Source: Candidatus Aerophobota bacterium
GTDB taxonomy: Bacteria > Aerophobota > Aerophobia > Aerophobales > JAGHCO01
Assembly: GCA_021160405.1 (NCBI GenBank)
Contig: JAGHCO010000120.1
Coordinates: 1 to 11,756, forward strand
Direction of reading: 5' to 3'
Length of the DNA stretch: 11,756 nt
Below are positions 1 through 7,933 of the stretch, in pieces; the stretch's first letter is position 1; every line of letters starts with the position of its first letter. Under the pieces are notes generated by a model. It made no database searches, was not told where the DNA came from, and saw nothing but the letters and a program-made list of their open reading frames with translations. A program made the position numbers and the translations under genes.

Positions 1-69
1 ACATTAAACTAGAGGGCCGTTTTAGGAAAACTAAACTATTATCATCTAAATGCTCACTAAAGCTATAAG

Positions 70-93
70 AAAAAGTAGCCTGTCCCCTTTTTT
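70..93 (-). repeat. A-tract/T-tract-flanked GGGGACAGGCTAC motif
   Basis: Read on the minus strand, the aldolase stop codon runs straight into A6-GGGGACAGGCTAC-T5 (core at 75-87). The A and T tracts are complementary, but the core pairs poorly, so it is not a convincing intrinsic terminator. From memory, a GGGGACAGGCTAC-type core resembles short dispersed repeats found near REP-associated (IS200-like) tyrosine transposases; this is recollection, not a search result. The rest of the left edge (1-69) shows no gene, only a minor GTTTT-AGG-AAAAC inverted repeat near 19-31. Confidence 0.3.
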
Positions 94-1183
94 ACAGTCC
101 TTTATAATCTATGTGCCAGTTTTCTCCACGCAAATCCAGCTCTATATTAGCAAAACTTCCAAAACTCTTATGGTTAAAGTAAGGAGTAGCATTCTTAGAT
201 GCCTCATAGAGCCTGCGGAAATTGTCCACTCCACTGGTTGAGAGCCATCCTTCCACTTTCTCTACATCTGGATAGTATTTAGCCGCATCTTGCCATATTG
301 CTCTTCCACCTAAAAATCCAGAAGCACCATTCTCAGTAGCTAACTTAACATTAACAAGAAATTCTTTGATATTTACCCCTGCGCTTAAGATAACCCAGGG
401 CACAGAAGAAATACTGGTCAGTTCTTTGCAATAATCCTCTACCTCAGAAAGATTATAGGCAGGCTCTCTTTTTTTACCATCAAACTCACCACCTGAAAAT
501 TCCTTACAGTACTTTAAGTTTGCAGGGAACTCTATCTTTAAAATATTAACCTTATACTCAGGCTTTGAGAACTCCCTCGTGTAATCCATCACTATTTCTG
601 GTTTCCTCTTGGCAAAGGTAACATTATCCTTGTCCTCATCCTGTTTAAAAGGATAGCTAACAATTTCCAAAACATAAGGTAGATCATACTTTTCACATTC
701 CTCACCAACTTTTAATATTATGTCCTTTTGATGTTGAACCACATCAGAAGAAGCATCTCCTCTGTAATACATAAGAAGTTTAACTGCATTAGCTCCAGCT
801 CTCTTTGTTTTACTTATATTCCATCCCGGCTGCAGGCGAGATTTTCTCTCCTTCCCACTCCTGCCTCCAAGCTCAGCTCCTGTTTGCTCTGTTGCTAAAA
901 GCAGCCCTACATTTTTAGGAAGATACTCTGCCGCATAAGGATATCCGTAAACTGGGTCTGTTAAAGTAGCACTGGAATAAGGAGATAAAACTTTTATTAC
1001 AGATTTTTTAAAAGTGGAAAGATCATTGGGACTTACCTGTTTAGGGTCTTTATCCATTACTTTTCCTAATATTCTTTGCAGGGAGCCACGTTGGTCAATG
1101 GCCATCATTCTAAACTTTCCCTCTTCATCTGCTAACATCCTAATACCGCGCAGTTTACCACTTGAAATTTTAACTTTTTCCAT
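92..1183 (-). CDS. lacD: LacD-family class I aldolase (tagatose-1,6-bisphosphate aldolase type)
   Basis: This 363-residue cytoplasmic protein matches the LacD family, which cleaves tagatose 1,6-bisphosphate to dihydroxyacetone phosphate and glyceraldehyde 3-phosphate through a lysine Schiff base. Visible family blocks are AIDQRGSL (residues 28-35), TDPVYG (75-80), AGANAVKLLMYYRGD (129-143), the LKIEFPAN block (215-222) whose Lys216 aligns with the family's Schiff-base lysine, LSAGVN (266-271) and GGRAIW (292-297). It is somewhat longer than typical LacD (about 325 residues). The ATG is preceded by AAAGGAG at good spacing and by its own consensus promoter, so it appears monocistronic. No lac or tagatose genes lie nearby. 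It may instead act on fructose 1,6-bisphosphate, or on a sulfosugar phosphate like the LacD relative YihT. The family is clear; the substrate is not. Confidence 0.88.
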   Translation of the reverse strand: MEKVKISSGKLRGIRMLADEEGKFRMMAIDQRGSLQRILGKVMDKDPKQVSPNDLSTFKKSVIKVLSPYSSATLTDPVYGYPYAAEYLPKNVGLLLATEQTGAELGGRSGKERKSRLQPGWNISKTKRAGANAVKLLMYYRGDASSDVVQHQKDIILKVGEECEKYDLPYVLEIVSYPFKQDEDKDNVTFAKRKPEIVMDYTREFSKPEYKVNILKIEFPANLKYCKEFSGGEFDGKKREPAYNLSEVEDYCKELTSISSVPWVILSAGVNIKEFLVNVKLATENGASGFLGGRAIWQDAAKYYPDVEKVEGWLSTSGVDNFRRLYEASKNATPYFNHKSFGSFANIELDLRGENWHIDYKGL

Positions 1184-1215
1184 CTTTTACTCCTTTATAT
1201 TTTTTAATTTTTGAG

Positions 1216-1243
1216 ATTATACTCATTCCCAAAACTTTGTCAA
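1216..1243 (-). promoter_or_regulatory. Consensus sigma-70 promoter of the aldolase gene
   Basis: The minus strand carries TTGACA (1238-1243), a 16-bp spacer and TATAAT (1216-1221), both perfect hexamers. The predicted start near 1209 gives a leader of about 26 nt containing the AAAGGAG ribosome site. This separates the aldolase from the upstream HD-GYP gene as a transcription unit, although I saw no strong terminator between them. Confidence 0.75.
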
Positions 1244-1292
1244 GGAAAATTAACCCCTGAAGTACTAACTCCACAAAAGATAACTTCTCATC

Positions 1293-3206
1293 TTACTGGA
1301 ACTTAAACTCTTTCTCTTTAAAAAGCTTCATACAAGTATCCACGACTTCACAGTCATAGAGTTTACCCTTATTTTTTAAGATCTCATCCAGGGCTTTATC
1401 TATACCAAGAGCAGCCCTGTAAGGGCGGTGAGAGGACATAGCTTCAACAACATCTGCTATCCCTAAGATTCTTGCCTCAAGAACAATGTCTTTTCCTGAT
1501 AAACCCTGAGGATATCCCGAGCCATCCATCCTTTCATGGTGTTGAAGAATAGTAAGAGCAACTGGCCAGGGAAAATCTACATCTTTTAGCATATTGTAAC
1601 CGTATTGGGGGTGAGTTTTAATCATGTAAAATTCAATTTTGGTTAACCTGCCGGGTTTGCTAAGGATCTCACTGGGAACATAAATCTTACCAATATCATG
1701 AATAATTGCAGTCATGTAGATTCCTTTAATTTGGTCTTGGGGAAGGTCCATCTCCTCAGCTATAGCACGAGCTAATTTTGCCACCCTTTCCTGATGACCA
1801 GATGTATAGGGGTCTCTTGCCTCTACTATTTTTGCTACAGTCCAGATAATTCCTTCGGTTGTTGCTTCCAGTTGCTTAACAGTTCTCTCAAGTTCTTTTT
1901 CTACTCTTAAAGACTTTATACCAATAGCTATATCTGATGCTGCTTCTTTTAAAAATTCAACTTCCTCATCCTGAAAAGCATCCTTTTCCCCAGAGTAAAT
2001 ATTAAGAGCACCAATTACCTCCCCGGCATGTGATAAAGAAAGTGATATGCTTGATTTATAACCTCTTTTTAAAGCTTCTTTTCTCCAGGGAGCATACCTT
2101 GGGTCATTTTCTATATCCCTTATAATAAAGGGCTTTCCTTCTTTAATAGCTCTACCTGTAGGTCCCATACCGTACTTAGAGTCATCCCACCTTAATTTAA
2201 TAGATGATAAATAACCCCTTTCAAATCCTGCATAGGCAACAGGCTTTACTTCAAAAGTCTTTTCTTGCAAAAATCCTATCCAGACAAATTTAAAATCTTC
2301 TATCTGTAAAAGAAGCTCGCAAATTCTTTGAAAAAGCTCAGGCTCACCTTTAGCTCTTAAGAGAACCTGGTTTATTCTTCGAATAACCTTTTGCATAGAG
2401 TAAAGCCTTTTTATTCTTTCCTCCGACCTCTTTCGCTCGGTGATCTCCTGCGTGATCTTGGCAAATCCAACTAATTTGCCAGTTTTATCTTTTAATGGTG
2501 TAATTACCGCATGAGCAAAGAACAAGGACCCATCTTTTCGGACCCTCCAGCTTTCATCTTCAAAACGACCTTTAGCAAGGGCAATTTTTAACTCTTTGTT
2601 AGGTTTTCCTTTTTCTCTATCTTCTTTGGTATAAAACTGGGAAAAGTGCTGTCCAATAATCTCTTCTTGAGTGTAGCCTTTAATATACTCGGCACCTTCA
2701 TTCCAACTTGAAACGATTCCATCAGGGTCTAACATGAAGATTGCGTAATCCTTCACCTCTGAAACCATCAAGCGAAATTTCTCCTCACTTTTTCTAAGTG
2801 CCTCCTCTAACTTCTTGCGCTTGGTGATATCAAGAGCTGTTTCTATTGCACCAATAACATTACCTTGCTCATCTTTCAGGGGGGAGGCTGAAATAAACCA
2901 CCACCTTCCATCAGGAGTCTTCACCTCATTTTGCTGGGGCGCACCCATCTTAAATGTCTTGGTAACGGGGCATCCTTTACAGGGAGTATTTCGCTGGTGC
3001 CAGAGCTCATAGCAATATTTCCCGATAATTTGGGATATACTTAATCCTAATGACTCTGTCGCAGCACGATTTGCCCATAAGACCCTCTGTTCTTTATCTT
3101 GAAGAACTACCAGTTCCGTTAGATTATCTAAAATGGTCTTCCTTTCAGCTGTTTCCTTCCCCAACGCTTCTTCTTGCAATTTTTCTAATATATTTTTATC
3201 CTTCAT
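1293..3206 (-). CDS. PAS-PAS-GAF-HD-GYP signalling protein, probable c-di-GMP phosphodiesterase
   Basis: This 637-residue protein has no membrane segment or signal peptide and is probably cytoplasmic. The order is a short N-terminal helix, PAS 1 (about 22-128), PAS 2 (about 141-258), a GAF domain (about 285-430), a helical linker (about 435-455) and an HD-GYP domain (about 455-630). The catalytic signature is intact: H471 in GHQERV, H503-D504 in HDIGK, HHE at 556-558 and DGSGYP at 561-566. HD-GYP proteins hydrolyse cyclic-di-GMP (some act on cGAMP) with a di- or tri-iron centre. PAS 1 carries Cys65, Cys76 and Cys79 in a CxxCP arrangement, which may bind metal or sense redox. The ATG follows a GGGGGA ribosome site. 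The sensory input is unknown. The gene is transcribed divergently from dnaE, with no evident functional link. Confidence 0.9.
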   Translation of the reverse strand: MKDKNILEKLQEEALGKETAERKTILDNLTELVVLQDKEQRVLWANRAATESLGLSISQIIGKYCYELWHQRNTPCKGCPVTKTFKMGAPQQNEVKTPDGRWWFISASPLKDEQGNVIGAIETALDITKRKKLEEALRKSEEKFRLMVSEVKDYAIFMLDPDGIVSSWNEGAEYIKGYTQEEIIGQHFSQFYTKEDREKGKPNKELKIALAKGRFEDESWRVRKDGSLFFAHAVITPLKDKTGKLVGFAKITQEITERKRSEERIKRLYSMQKVIRRINQVLLRAKGEPELFQRICELLLQIEDFKFVWIGFLQEKTFEVKPVAYAGFERGYLSSIKLRWDDSKYGMGPTGRAIKEGKPFIIRDIENDPRYAPWRKEALKRGYKSSISLSLSHAGEVIGALNIYSGEKDAFQDEEVEFLKEAASDIAIGIKSLRVEKELERTVKQLEATTEGIIWTVAKIVEARDPYTSGHQERVAKLARAIAEEMDLPQDQIKGIYMTAIIHDIGKIYVPSEILSKPGRLTKIEFYMIKTHPQYGYNMLKDVDFPWPVALTILQHHERMDGSGYPQGLSGKDIVLEARILGIADVVEAMSSHRPYRAALGIDKALDEILKNKGKLYDCEVVDTCMKLFKEKEFKFQ

Positions 3207-3446
3207 CTTGTAATTCCCCCATTTATTTCTTTTGGTTTATTGGAACACTCTGGGGTGCCAGTTGCGGGTAGCTTCAGTATGGATAGCACAGGCAGAGCTA
3301 TGAAAGCAGGTAAAATATGAAGAAGTTTATATCAAATATTATCAAAGCGTCCTGGGAAAAAACAAGGTATCAATGATTAGTAATAGTTTCCAAAGCTCCA
3401 TGAATCTTACTTACTTTTAGGGAAACTTACCTGTTACAAATCAGGT
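3207..3446 (-). other. Apparent ~240-nt leader of the HD-GYP gene
   Basis: No supportable gene lies here. If the consensus promoter at 3453-3480 is used, the HD-GYP mRNA has a leader of about 240 nt. It contains ACCTG-N8-CAGGT at its extreme 5' end (3429-3446), AGTTTCC/GGAAACT arms enclosing 29 nt (3385-3391 and 3421-3427), and ATAGC-N9-GCTAT (3283-3301). The segment 3250-3310 is more GC-rich than its surroundings. I looked for the conserved cores of c-di-GMP riboswitches and did not find them. Confidence 0.4.
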
Positions 3447-3452
3447 TGTTAT

Positions 3453-3480
3453 ATTATATGCATTGGGCTCAAAACGTCAA
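3453..3480 (-). promoter_or_regulatory. Sigma-70 promoter driving the HD-GYP gene
   Basis: The minus strand has TTGACG (3475-3480), a 16-bp spacer and a perfect TATAAT (3453-3458), with a predicted start near 3446. It is the only good match in the divergent intergenic region pointing toward the HD-GYP gene. Its -35 lies 26 bp from the dnaE -35, so the two polymerases would bind back to back. Confidence 0.6.
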
Positions 3481-3506
3481 ATCTTTTTTGATTATCCGAG
3501 AATTCA

Positions 3507-3535
3507 TTGACAAAAGAAAAAATATGAGCTAAAAT
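3507..3535 (+). promoter_or_regulatory. Sigma-70 promoter of dnaE
   Basis: The plus strand has TTGACA (3507-3512), a 17-bp spacer and TAAAAT (3530-3535). Transcription should start near 3542, giving a leader of about 15 nt that is almost entirely the ribosome site TAAGGAG (3543-3549), six bases before the ATG. Confidence 0.7.
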
Positions 3536-3556
3536 TTATTAGGTAAGGAGAATTAA

Positions 3557-6500
3557 ATGTCTGACTTTGTTCACCTGCACACTCACTCTGACTATAGTCT
3601 CTTAGACGGAGCTTGCAGTATTTCCCAATTAGTTAATCAAGCCTACAAATTCAACATGCCTGCCTTAGCCCTCACCGACCATGGTAACCTCTTTGGAGCG
3701 GTGGATTTTTATCAAAAAGCAAGCAAAAAAGGGATAAAGCCTATTATTGGTTGTGAGGTATATGTAGCTCCCGAATCAAGACTAAAAAAGAAAAAGCTAA
3801 GAGGAGAGGTAACCTCTTATCATTTAATTCTTCTATGCAAAGATAAGCAAGGTTACCAAAACTTAATGGATTTAGTTAGTGTTGGTTTCTTAGAAGGTTT
3901 TTATTACCATCCCCGGGTAGACAAGCAAATTCTTTCTAAAAGATTTGAGGGAATGATAGCTCTCTCTGGCTGTTTAAAAGGAGAGATTCCCTCTTTACTT
4001 AAAAGGGGAAAAATTGAAAAGGCAAAAGAGATAGCTAAATTTTACCAATCTTTATTTGGGGATGATTTTTATCTGGAAATACAGTCCAATGGTCTGGAGG
4101 ATCAAGAAATAGTTAACAATCTTTTAATACAGTTGGGTAAGGAGTTGAGCATTCCTTTAGTAGCTACCAATGATGTCCATTACCTTTTTAAAGAAGATGC
4201 TAAAGCCCAAGATGTGCTTTTGTGTATTCAAACAGGTAAAACTCTTACAGATAACAATCGCTTAAAATTTTCCTCATCTAACTTTTATTTTCGCTCACCT
4301 TCTGAGATGAGTAAGCTTTTCTCTAATCTTCCAGAGGCTATTGCCAACACTGAAGAAATTGCCAAAAAAGTTACCTTTACCTTAAGAAAGAAAAAAGTTT
4401 ACCTCCCTACCTATCAGGTCCCTTCTGGTTATGATTTAGATAGTTATTTAAGAGAACTCTGTGAACAAGGGCTAACAAAGAAATACCCTAACCCTACTGC
4501 AAAGGTTAAGGATAGACTAAAAAGAGAACTTGAGATTATATCCAGCATGGGATTCTCAGGCTATTTCCTCATTATCTGGGATGTTATCCACTATGCCAAA
4601 GGCAAAGGTATTTTGGTAGGTCCGGGAAGAGGTTCAGCTGCAGGAAGTCTTGTGGCTTATCTGTTAGACATCACCGAGATAGACCCTTTAAATTACGACC
4701 TTTTGTTTGAAAGATTTTTAAATCCAGAGAGAAAAGCTCTGCCCGATATAGATATAGACATTCAGGATAATAGAAGAGGAGAAGTTATAGATTATGTTCG
4801 CAAAAGGTACGGAGAGGATAACGTTGCTCAGATAATAACTTTTGGAACTATGGCTGCCAGAGCAGCAATTAGGGATGTGGGAAGGGTTTTAGGAATACCC
4901 TATGCTAAAGTAGATAAAGTTGCCAAGCTTATACCCTTTAATAGGGAGTTAAAAACAGCCATTAAGGAAAGTGATGAAATTAAGGACCTTATAGATAAGG
5001 ATGGGGAGATAAAAAATCTTTTTGAGATTGCTCAGCAAATAGAGGGGTTAACCAGACACGCTTCCACCCATGCCGCTGGAGTAGTAATTGCTCCGGGTAA
5101 ACTTACCCACTACACTCCCCTGTATCGCACCAACAAAAATGAGATTACCACTCAATACGAAATGCATTCTTTAGAAGCTATTGGTCTTCTTAAAATGGAT
5201 TTCTTAGGCCTTAAGACCTTAAATGTAATTGGGGATACTCTCCGCTTAATTAAACAAAGAGAAGGGAAGGAAATAGACCTTAAAACTATTCCCTTAGATG
5301 ATAAGCCAACTTACCAGCTTTTGCGCAGGGGAGAAACCTCAGGTGTTTTTCAGCTTGAAAGCAGAGGAATGCAGGACCTTGTAAAGAGATTAAGTCCGGA
5401 AAAATTTGAGGATATCATTGCTATTTTAGCTCTGTATCGCCCCGGCCCTCTTCAGAGTGGGATGGTGGATGATTTTATCAATAGGAAACGAGGGCGAAGT
5501 AAACCTGAGTATCTGCACCCAAAACTTAAACCTATCTTAGAGCAAACCTATGGAGTTATTCTTTACCAGGAACAGGTAATGAGAATTGCCAGTGAGATAG
5601 CTGGATTTAGCCCGGGCGAGGCTGACATCTTAAGAAGAGCCATGGGTAAGAAAATTCGCAAGCTAATGGATGAACAAAGAGAAAAATTTATTCAAGGGGC
5701 AACTAAACAGGGAGTTGATTCATCAATAGCAAAAAGAGTTTTTGAGCTAATGGCTTATTTTTCAGGTTATGGATTTAATAAGTCTCATTCTGCAGGTTAC
5801 GCTCTCATTTCTTACCGAACAGCTTACCTTAAAGCTAACTATCCCTTAGAGTTTATGGCTGCTCTTTTAACCTCAGAGAAGGATAACACAGACAAGCTCA
5901 TCTTTTACATAAATGAGTGTCGTAGGATGGGTATTCAAGTTTTACCTCCAGACATTAACCAATCCTTAGCTAACTTTACTGTAGTAAAGAATAGCATAAG
6001 GTTTGGACTTACTGCAGTAAAGAATGTGGGAGAGGCGGCAATATTCCCAATTTTAAAGGAAAGGGAGAAAAATGGAAAATTTACATCCATCTTTGATTTT
6101 TGCAAGAGGGTAGATTTGAGAGTAGTCAACAAAAGAGTGATGGAGAGTTTAATTAAGTGTGGAGCTTTTGACCCCTTACCGGGTTATCGCTCTCAAAATT
6201 TAGCTGTAATAGATCAAGCCATAGAGCAGGCCTCCCAAATTCAAAAAGATAGGAGAAAAGGACAGCTCTCCCTTTTTGAAAACCTTGAGAGAAAAGAAGA
6301 AAACTTTGAGGGTAAACTGGATGAACTAAACAAATTTCCCCAGATGAAAGAAGCTTCCAGAAAGCTCAAATTGGCCTGGGAAAAGGAGCTTTTAGGAGTT
6401 TACCTTTCTGGGCATCCCTTAAAAGGATACGAGAGAAGAATTGCCTACTTCTCTACCACATCCCTTGCTAATTTAAATCAAATAAAGGATAAAAGAAATC

Positions 6501-6988
6501 TAAGGATAGCCGGGGTAATAAGCTCTCTTACCCTTAAGAATGATAGACGAGGAAGAGCAATGGCATTTTTAACCCTTGAGGATTTAGAATCTGAAGGGGA
6601 AGTAGTTATCTTCTCCGAAGTTTACGAGAAGTGCGCCTCTTATCTTAAAGAGGGAAACTTAATTTTAGTAGAAGGAGGATTAGATGCCTCTAACGATTCT
6701 GTAAAAATAATTGCTAATAAAATTCTTCCCTTTTCCAAATTAAAGGATACCCATTATAATTTTCACTTACAGGTAAAAAAGAATCGATGGGGCAAGGAAG
6801 ATATGGAAAAAATGAAAGATATTCTCCTCTCTCATAAAGGAGAACTTCCCCTTTATCTTCACTTTCAAGGAGATAATAAAGAGAGGATAACAGTTAAGTC
6901 AAAATCTTTAAGGGTAGATTTTTCTGAATCTTTAATTAGCGAAATAGAAGAATTCTTAGGAAAGAATTCCCTATGGATAGAAAAATAG
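3557..6988 (+). CDS. dnaE: DNA polymerase III subunit alpha (DnaE)
   Basis: This 1143-residue replicative polymerase has the usual DnaE length (E. coli about 1160). The N-terminal PHP domain (about 4-210) begins HLHTHSDYSLLDGA. The palm carries GPGRGSAAGS (355-364), LPDIDIDI (395-402; D399 and D401 are the likely metal-binding aspartates) and KMDFLGL (546-552, with D548). Fingers, HhH, OB-fold (about 980-1055) and tau-binding regions follow. QLSLF at 903-907 matches the beta-clamp-binding consensus. H8, H10, D17, H42, E67, H89, C139, D206 and H208 match the nine PHP metal ligands of proofreading-competent DnaE1 enzymes, so an intrinsic 3'-5' exonuclease is plausible. The ATG has a strong TAAGGAG site and its own promoter. 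The 3' end lies 14 bp from the convergent decarboxylase gene. Confidence 0.97.
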   Translation: MSDFVHLHTHSDYSLLDGACSISQLVNQAYKFNMPALALTDHGNLFGAVDFYQKASKKGIKPIIGCEVYVAPESRLKKKKLRGEVTSYHLILLCKDKQGYQNLMDLVSVGFLEGFYYHPRVDKQILSKRFEGMIALSGCLKGEIPSLLKRGKIEKAKEIAKFYQSLFGDDFYLEIQSNGLEDQEIVNNLLIQLGKELSIPLVATNDVHYLFKEDAKAQDVLLCIQTGKTLTDNNRLKFSSSNFYFRSPSEMSKLFSNLPEAIANTEEIAKKVTFTLRKKKVYLPTYQVPSGYDLDSYLRELCEQGLTKKYPNPTAKVKDRLKRELEIISSMGFSGYFLIIWDVIHYAKGKGILVGPGRGSAAGSLVAYLLDITEIDPLNYDLLFERFLNPERKALPDIDIDIQDNRRGEVIDYVRKRYGEDNVAQIITFGTMAARAAIRDVGRVLGIPYAKVDKVAKLIPFNRELKTAIKESDEIKDLIDKDGEIKNLFEIAQQIEGLTRHASTHAAGVVIAPGKLTHYTPLYRTNKNEITTQYEMHSLEAIGLLKMDFLGLKTLNVIGDTLRLIKQREGKEIDLKTIPLDDKPTYQLLRRGETSGVFQLESRGMQDLVKRLSPEKFEDIIAILALYRPGPLQSGMVDDFINRKRGRSKPEYLHPKLKPILEQTYGVILYQEQVMRIASEIAGFSPGEADILRRAMGKKIRKLMDEQREKFIQGATKQGVDSSIAKRVFELMAYFSGYGFNKSHSAGYALISYRTAYLKANYPLEFMAALLTSEKDNTDKLIFYINECRRMGIQVLPPDINQSLANFTVVKNSIRFGLTAVKNVGEAAIFPILKEREKNGKFTSIFDFCKRVDLRVVNKRVMESLIKCGAFDPLPGYRSQNLAVIDQAIEQASQIQKDRRKGQLSLFENLERKEENFEGKLDELNKFPQMKEASRKLKLAWEKELLGVYLSGHPLKGYERRIAYFSTTSLANLNQIKDKRNLRIAGVISSLTLKNDRRGRAMAFLTLEDLESEGEVVIFSEVYEKCASYLKEGNLILVEGGLDASNDSVKIIANKILPFSKLKDTHYNFHLQVKKNRWGKEDMEKMKDILLSHKGELPLYLHFQGDNKERITVKSKSLRVDFSESLISEIEEFLGKNSLWIEK

Positions 6989-7002
6989 GAAGATAAATCA
7001 GA

Positions 7003-7932
7003 TTAAGTTTGACCCTTAAACCATTGAATGGTTTGCCTGAGCCCTTCATCTAAGCTCACCTTTGGCTGCCAACCCAATAACCTCTTAGCTTTAGATATAT
7101 CAGGGCACCTTACCTTGGGATCGTTTCTGGGAAGGGGCATAAATACAATCTTGCTCTTAGAGCTGGTAAGCGAGAGAATTTTCTTAGCAAAATTAAAAAT
7201 GCTTATCTCATCTGGATTACCCAAATTAACAGGCTCATTTATATCTGAGAACATAAGCTTGTATATCCCTTCCACAAGGTCAGATACATAACAAAAGCTC
7301 CTTGTTTGAGAGCCATCCCCATAAACTGTTAAATCATCTCCCTTTAAAGCTTGAGTTATAAAATTTGGCACCACCCTTCCATCGTCACCTCGCATCCTTG
7401 GCCCATAGGTGTTAAATATCCTGGCTATTTTAGTATCTATTTTATGGTTTCTGTGGTATGCCATAACTAAGGATTCGGCAAATCTCTTTGCCTCATCATA
7501 CACTCCCCTTGGCCCTACAGAATTAACGTTTCCCCAATAATCTTCCCTCTGGGGGTTAACCTTTGGATCACCGTATACCTCAGAGGTTGAAGCTAACAAA
7601 AACTTTGCTCTTTTTTCTTTAGCAAGTCCAAGGGCCTTATGAGTCCCTAAGGAGCCAACTTTTAAGGTTTGAATTGGAAATTGGAGGTAATCCACAGGAG
7701 ATGCAGGAGAGGCAAAGTGAAGAATATAGTCAAGCTCATCCTTCACGTAAATATACCCAGTTACATCTTGTTTTATAAACTCAAAATCATCTCTTCCCAG
7801 AAGGTGGGCAATGTTATCCATCTTCCCAGTAATAAGGTTATCCATCCCTATAACCTGATGTCCCTTTTTCAGAAGATAATCGCAAAGGTGAGAGCCTAAA
7901 AAGCCACAAACTCCAGTTATTAAAATACGCAT
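7003..7932 (-). CDS. uxs: UDP-glucuronate decarboxylase (UDP-xylose synthase)
   Basis: This 309-residue extended short-chain dehydrogenase matches the UXS family, which oxidises and decarboxylates UDP-glucuronate to UDP-xylose with bound NAD. The Rossmann motif TGVCGFLGSH is at residues 6-15, with S115-T116-S117-E118 before VYGDP. The catalytic YxxxK is Y145-K149 (YDEAK). The diagnostic blocks EDYWGNVN (130-137), NTYGPRMRGDDGRVVPNF (174-191) and YGDGSQTRSFCYVSDLV (204-220) are present. Length is normal and the protein is cytoplasmic. The ATG lies one base after the UDP-glucose dehydrogenase stop (TAG-G-ATG). Its ribosome site AGGAAGAGG lies inside the last codons of that gene, so translation is probably coupled. 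The neighbour supplies its substrate. Confidence 0.93.
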   Translation of the reverse strand: MRILITGVCGFLGSHLCDYLLKKGHQVIGMDNLITGKMDNIAHLLGRDDFEFIKQDVTGYIYVKDELDYILHFASPASPVDYLQFPIQTLKVGSLGTHKALGLAKEKRAKFLLASTSEVYGDPKVNPQREDYWGNVNSVGPRGVYDEAKRFAESLVMAYHRNHKIDTKIARIFNTYGPRMRGDDGRVVPNFITQALKGDDLTVYGDGSQTRSFCYVSDLVEGIYKLMFSDINEPVNLGNPDEISIFNFAKKILSLTSSKSKIVFMPLPRNDPKVRCPDISKAKRLLGWQPKVSLDEGLRQTIQWFKGQT

Positions 7933-7933
7933 C

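Noticed and set aside
3225..3320. Short plus-strand open frame around ATG 3279, ending in TGA after 13 codons and open for some distance upstream
   Set aside because: No ribosome site, no recognisable product, and the upstream part is only the antisense of the HD-GYP gene.
3207..3446. c-di-GMP riboswitch in the HD-GYP leader
   Set aside because: The conserved GEMM cores were not found on either strand.
7018..7034. Hairpin AAACCAT-TGA-ATGGTTT as a terminator of dnaE
   Set aside because: It lacks a T-run on either strand and lies within the coding sequence of the convergent gene.
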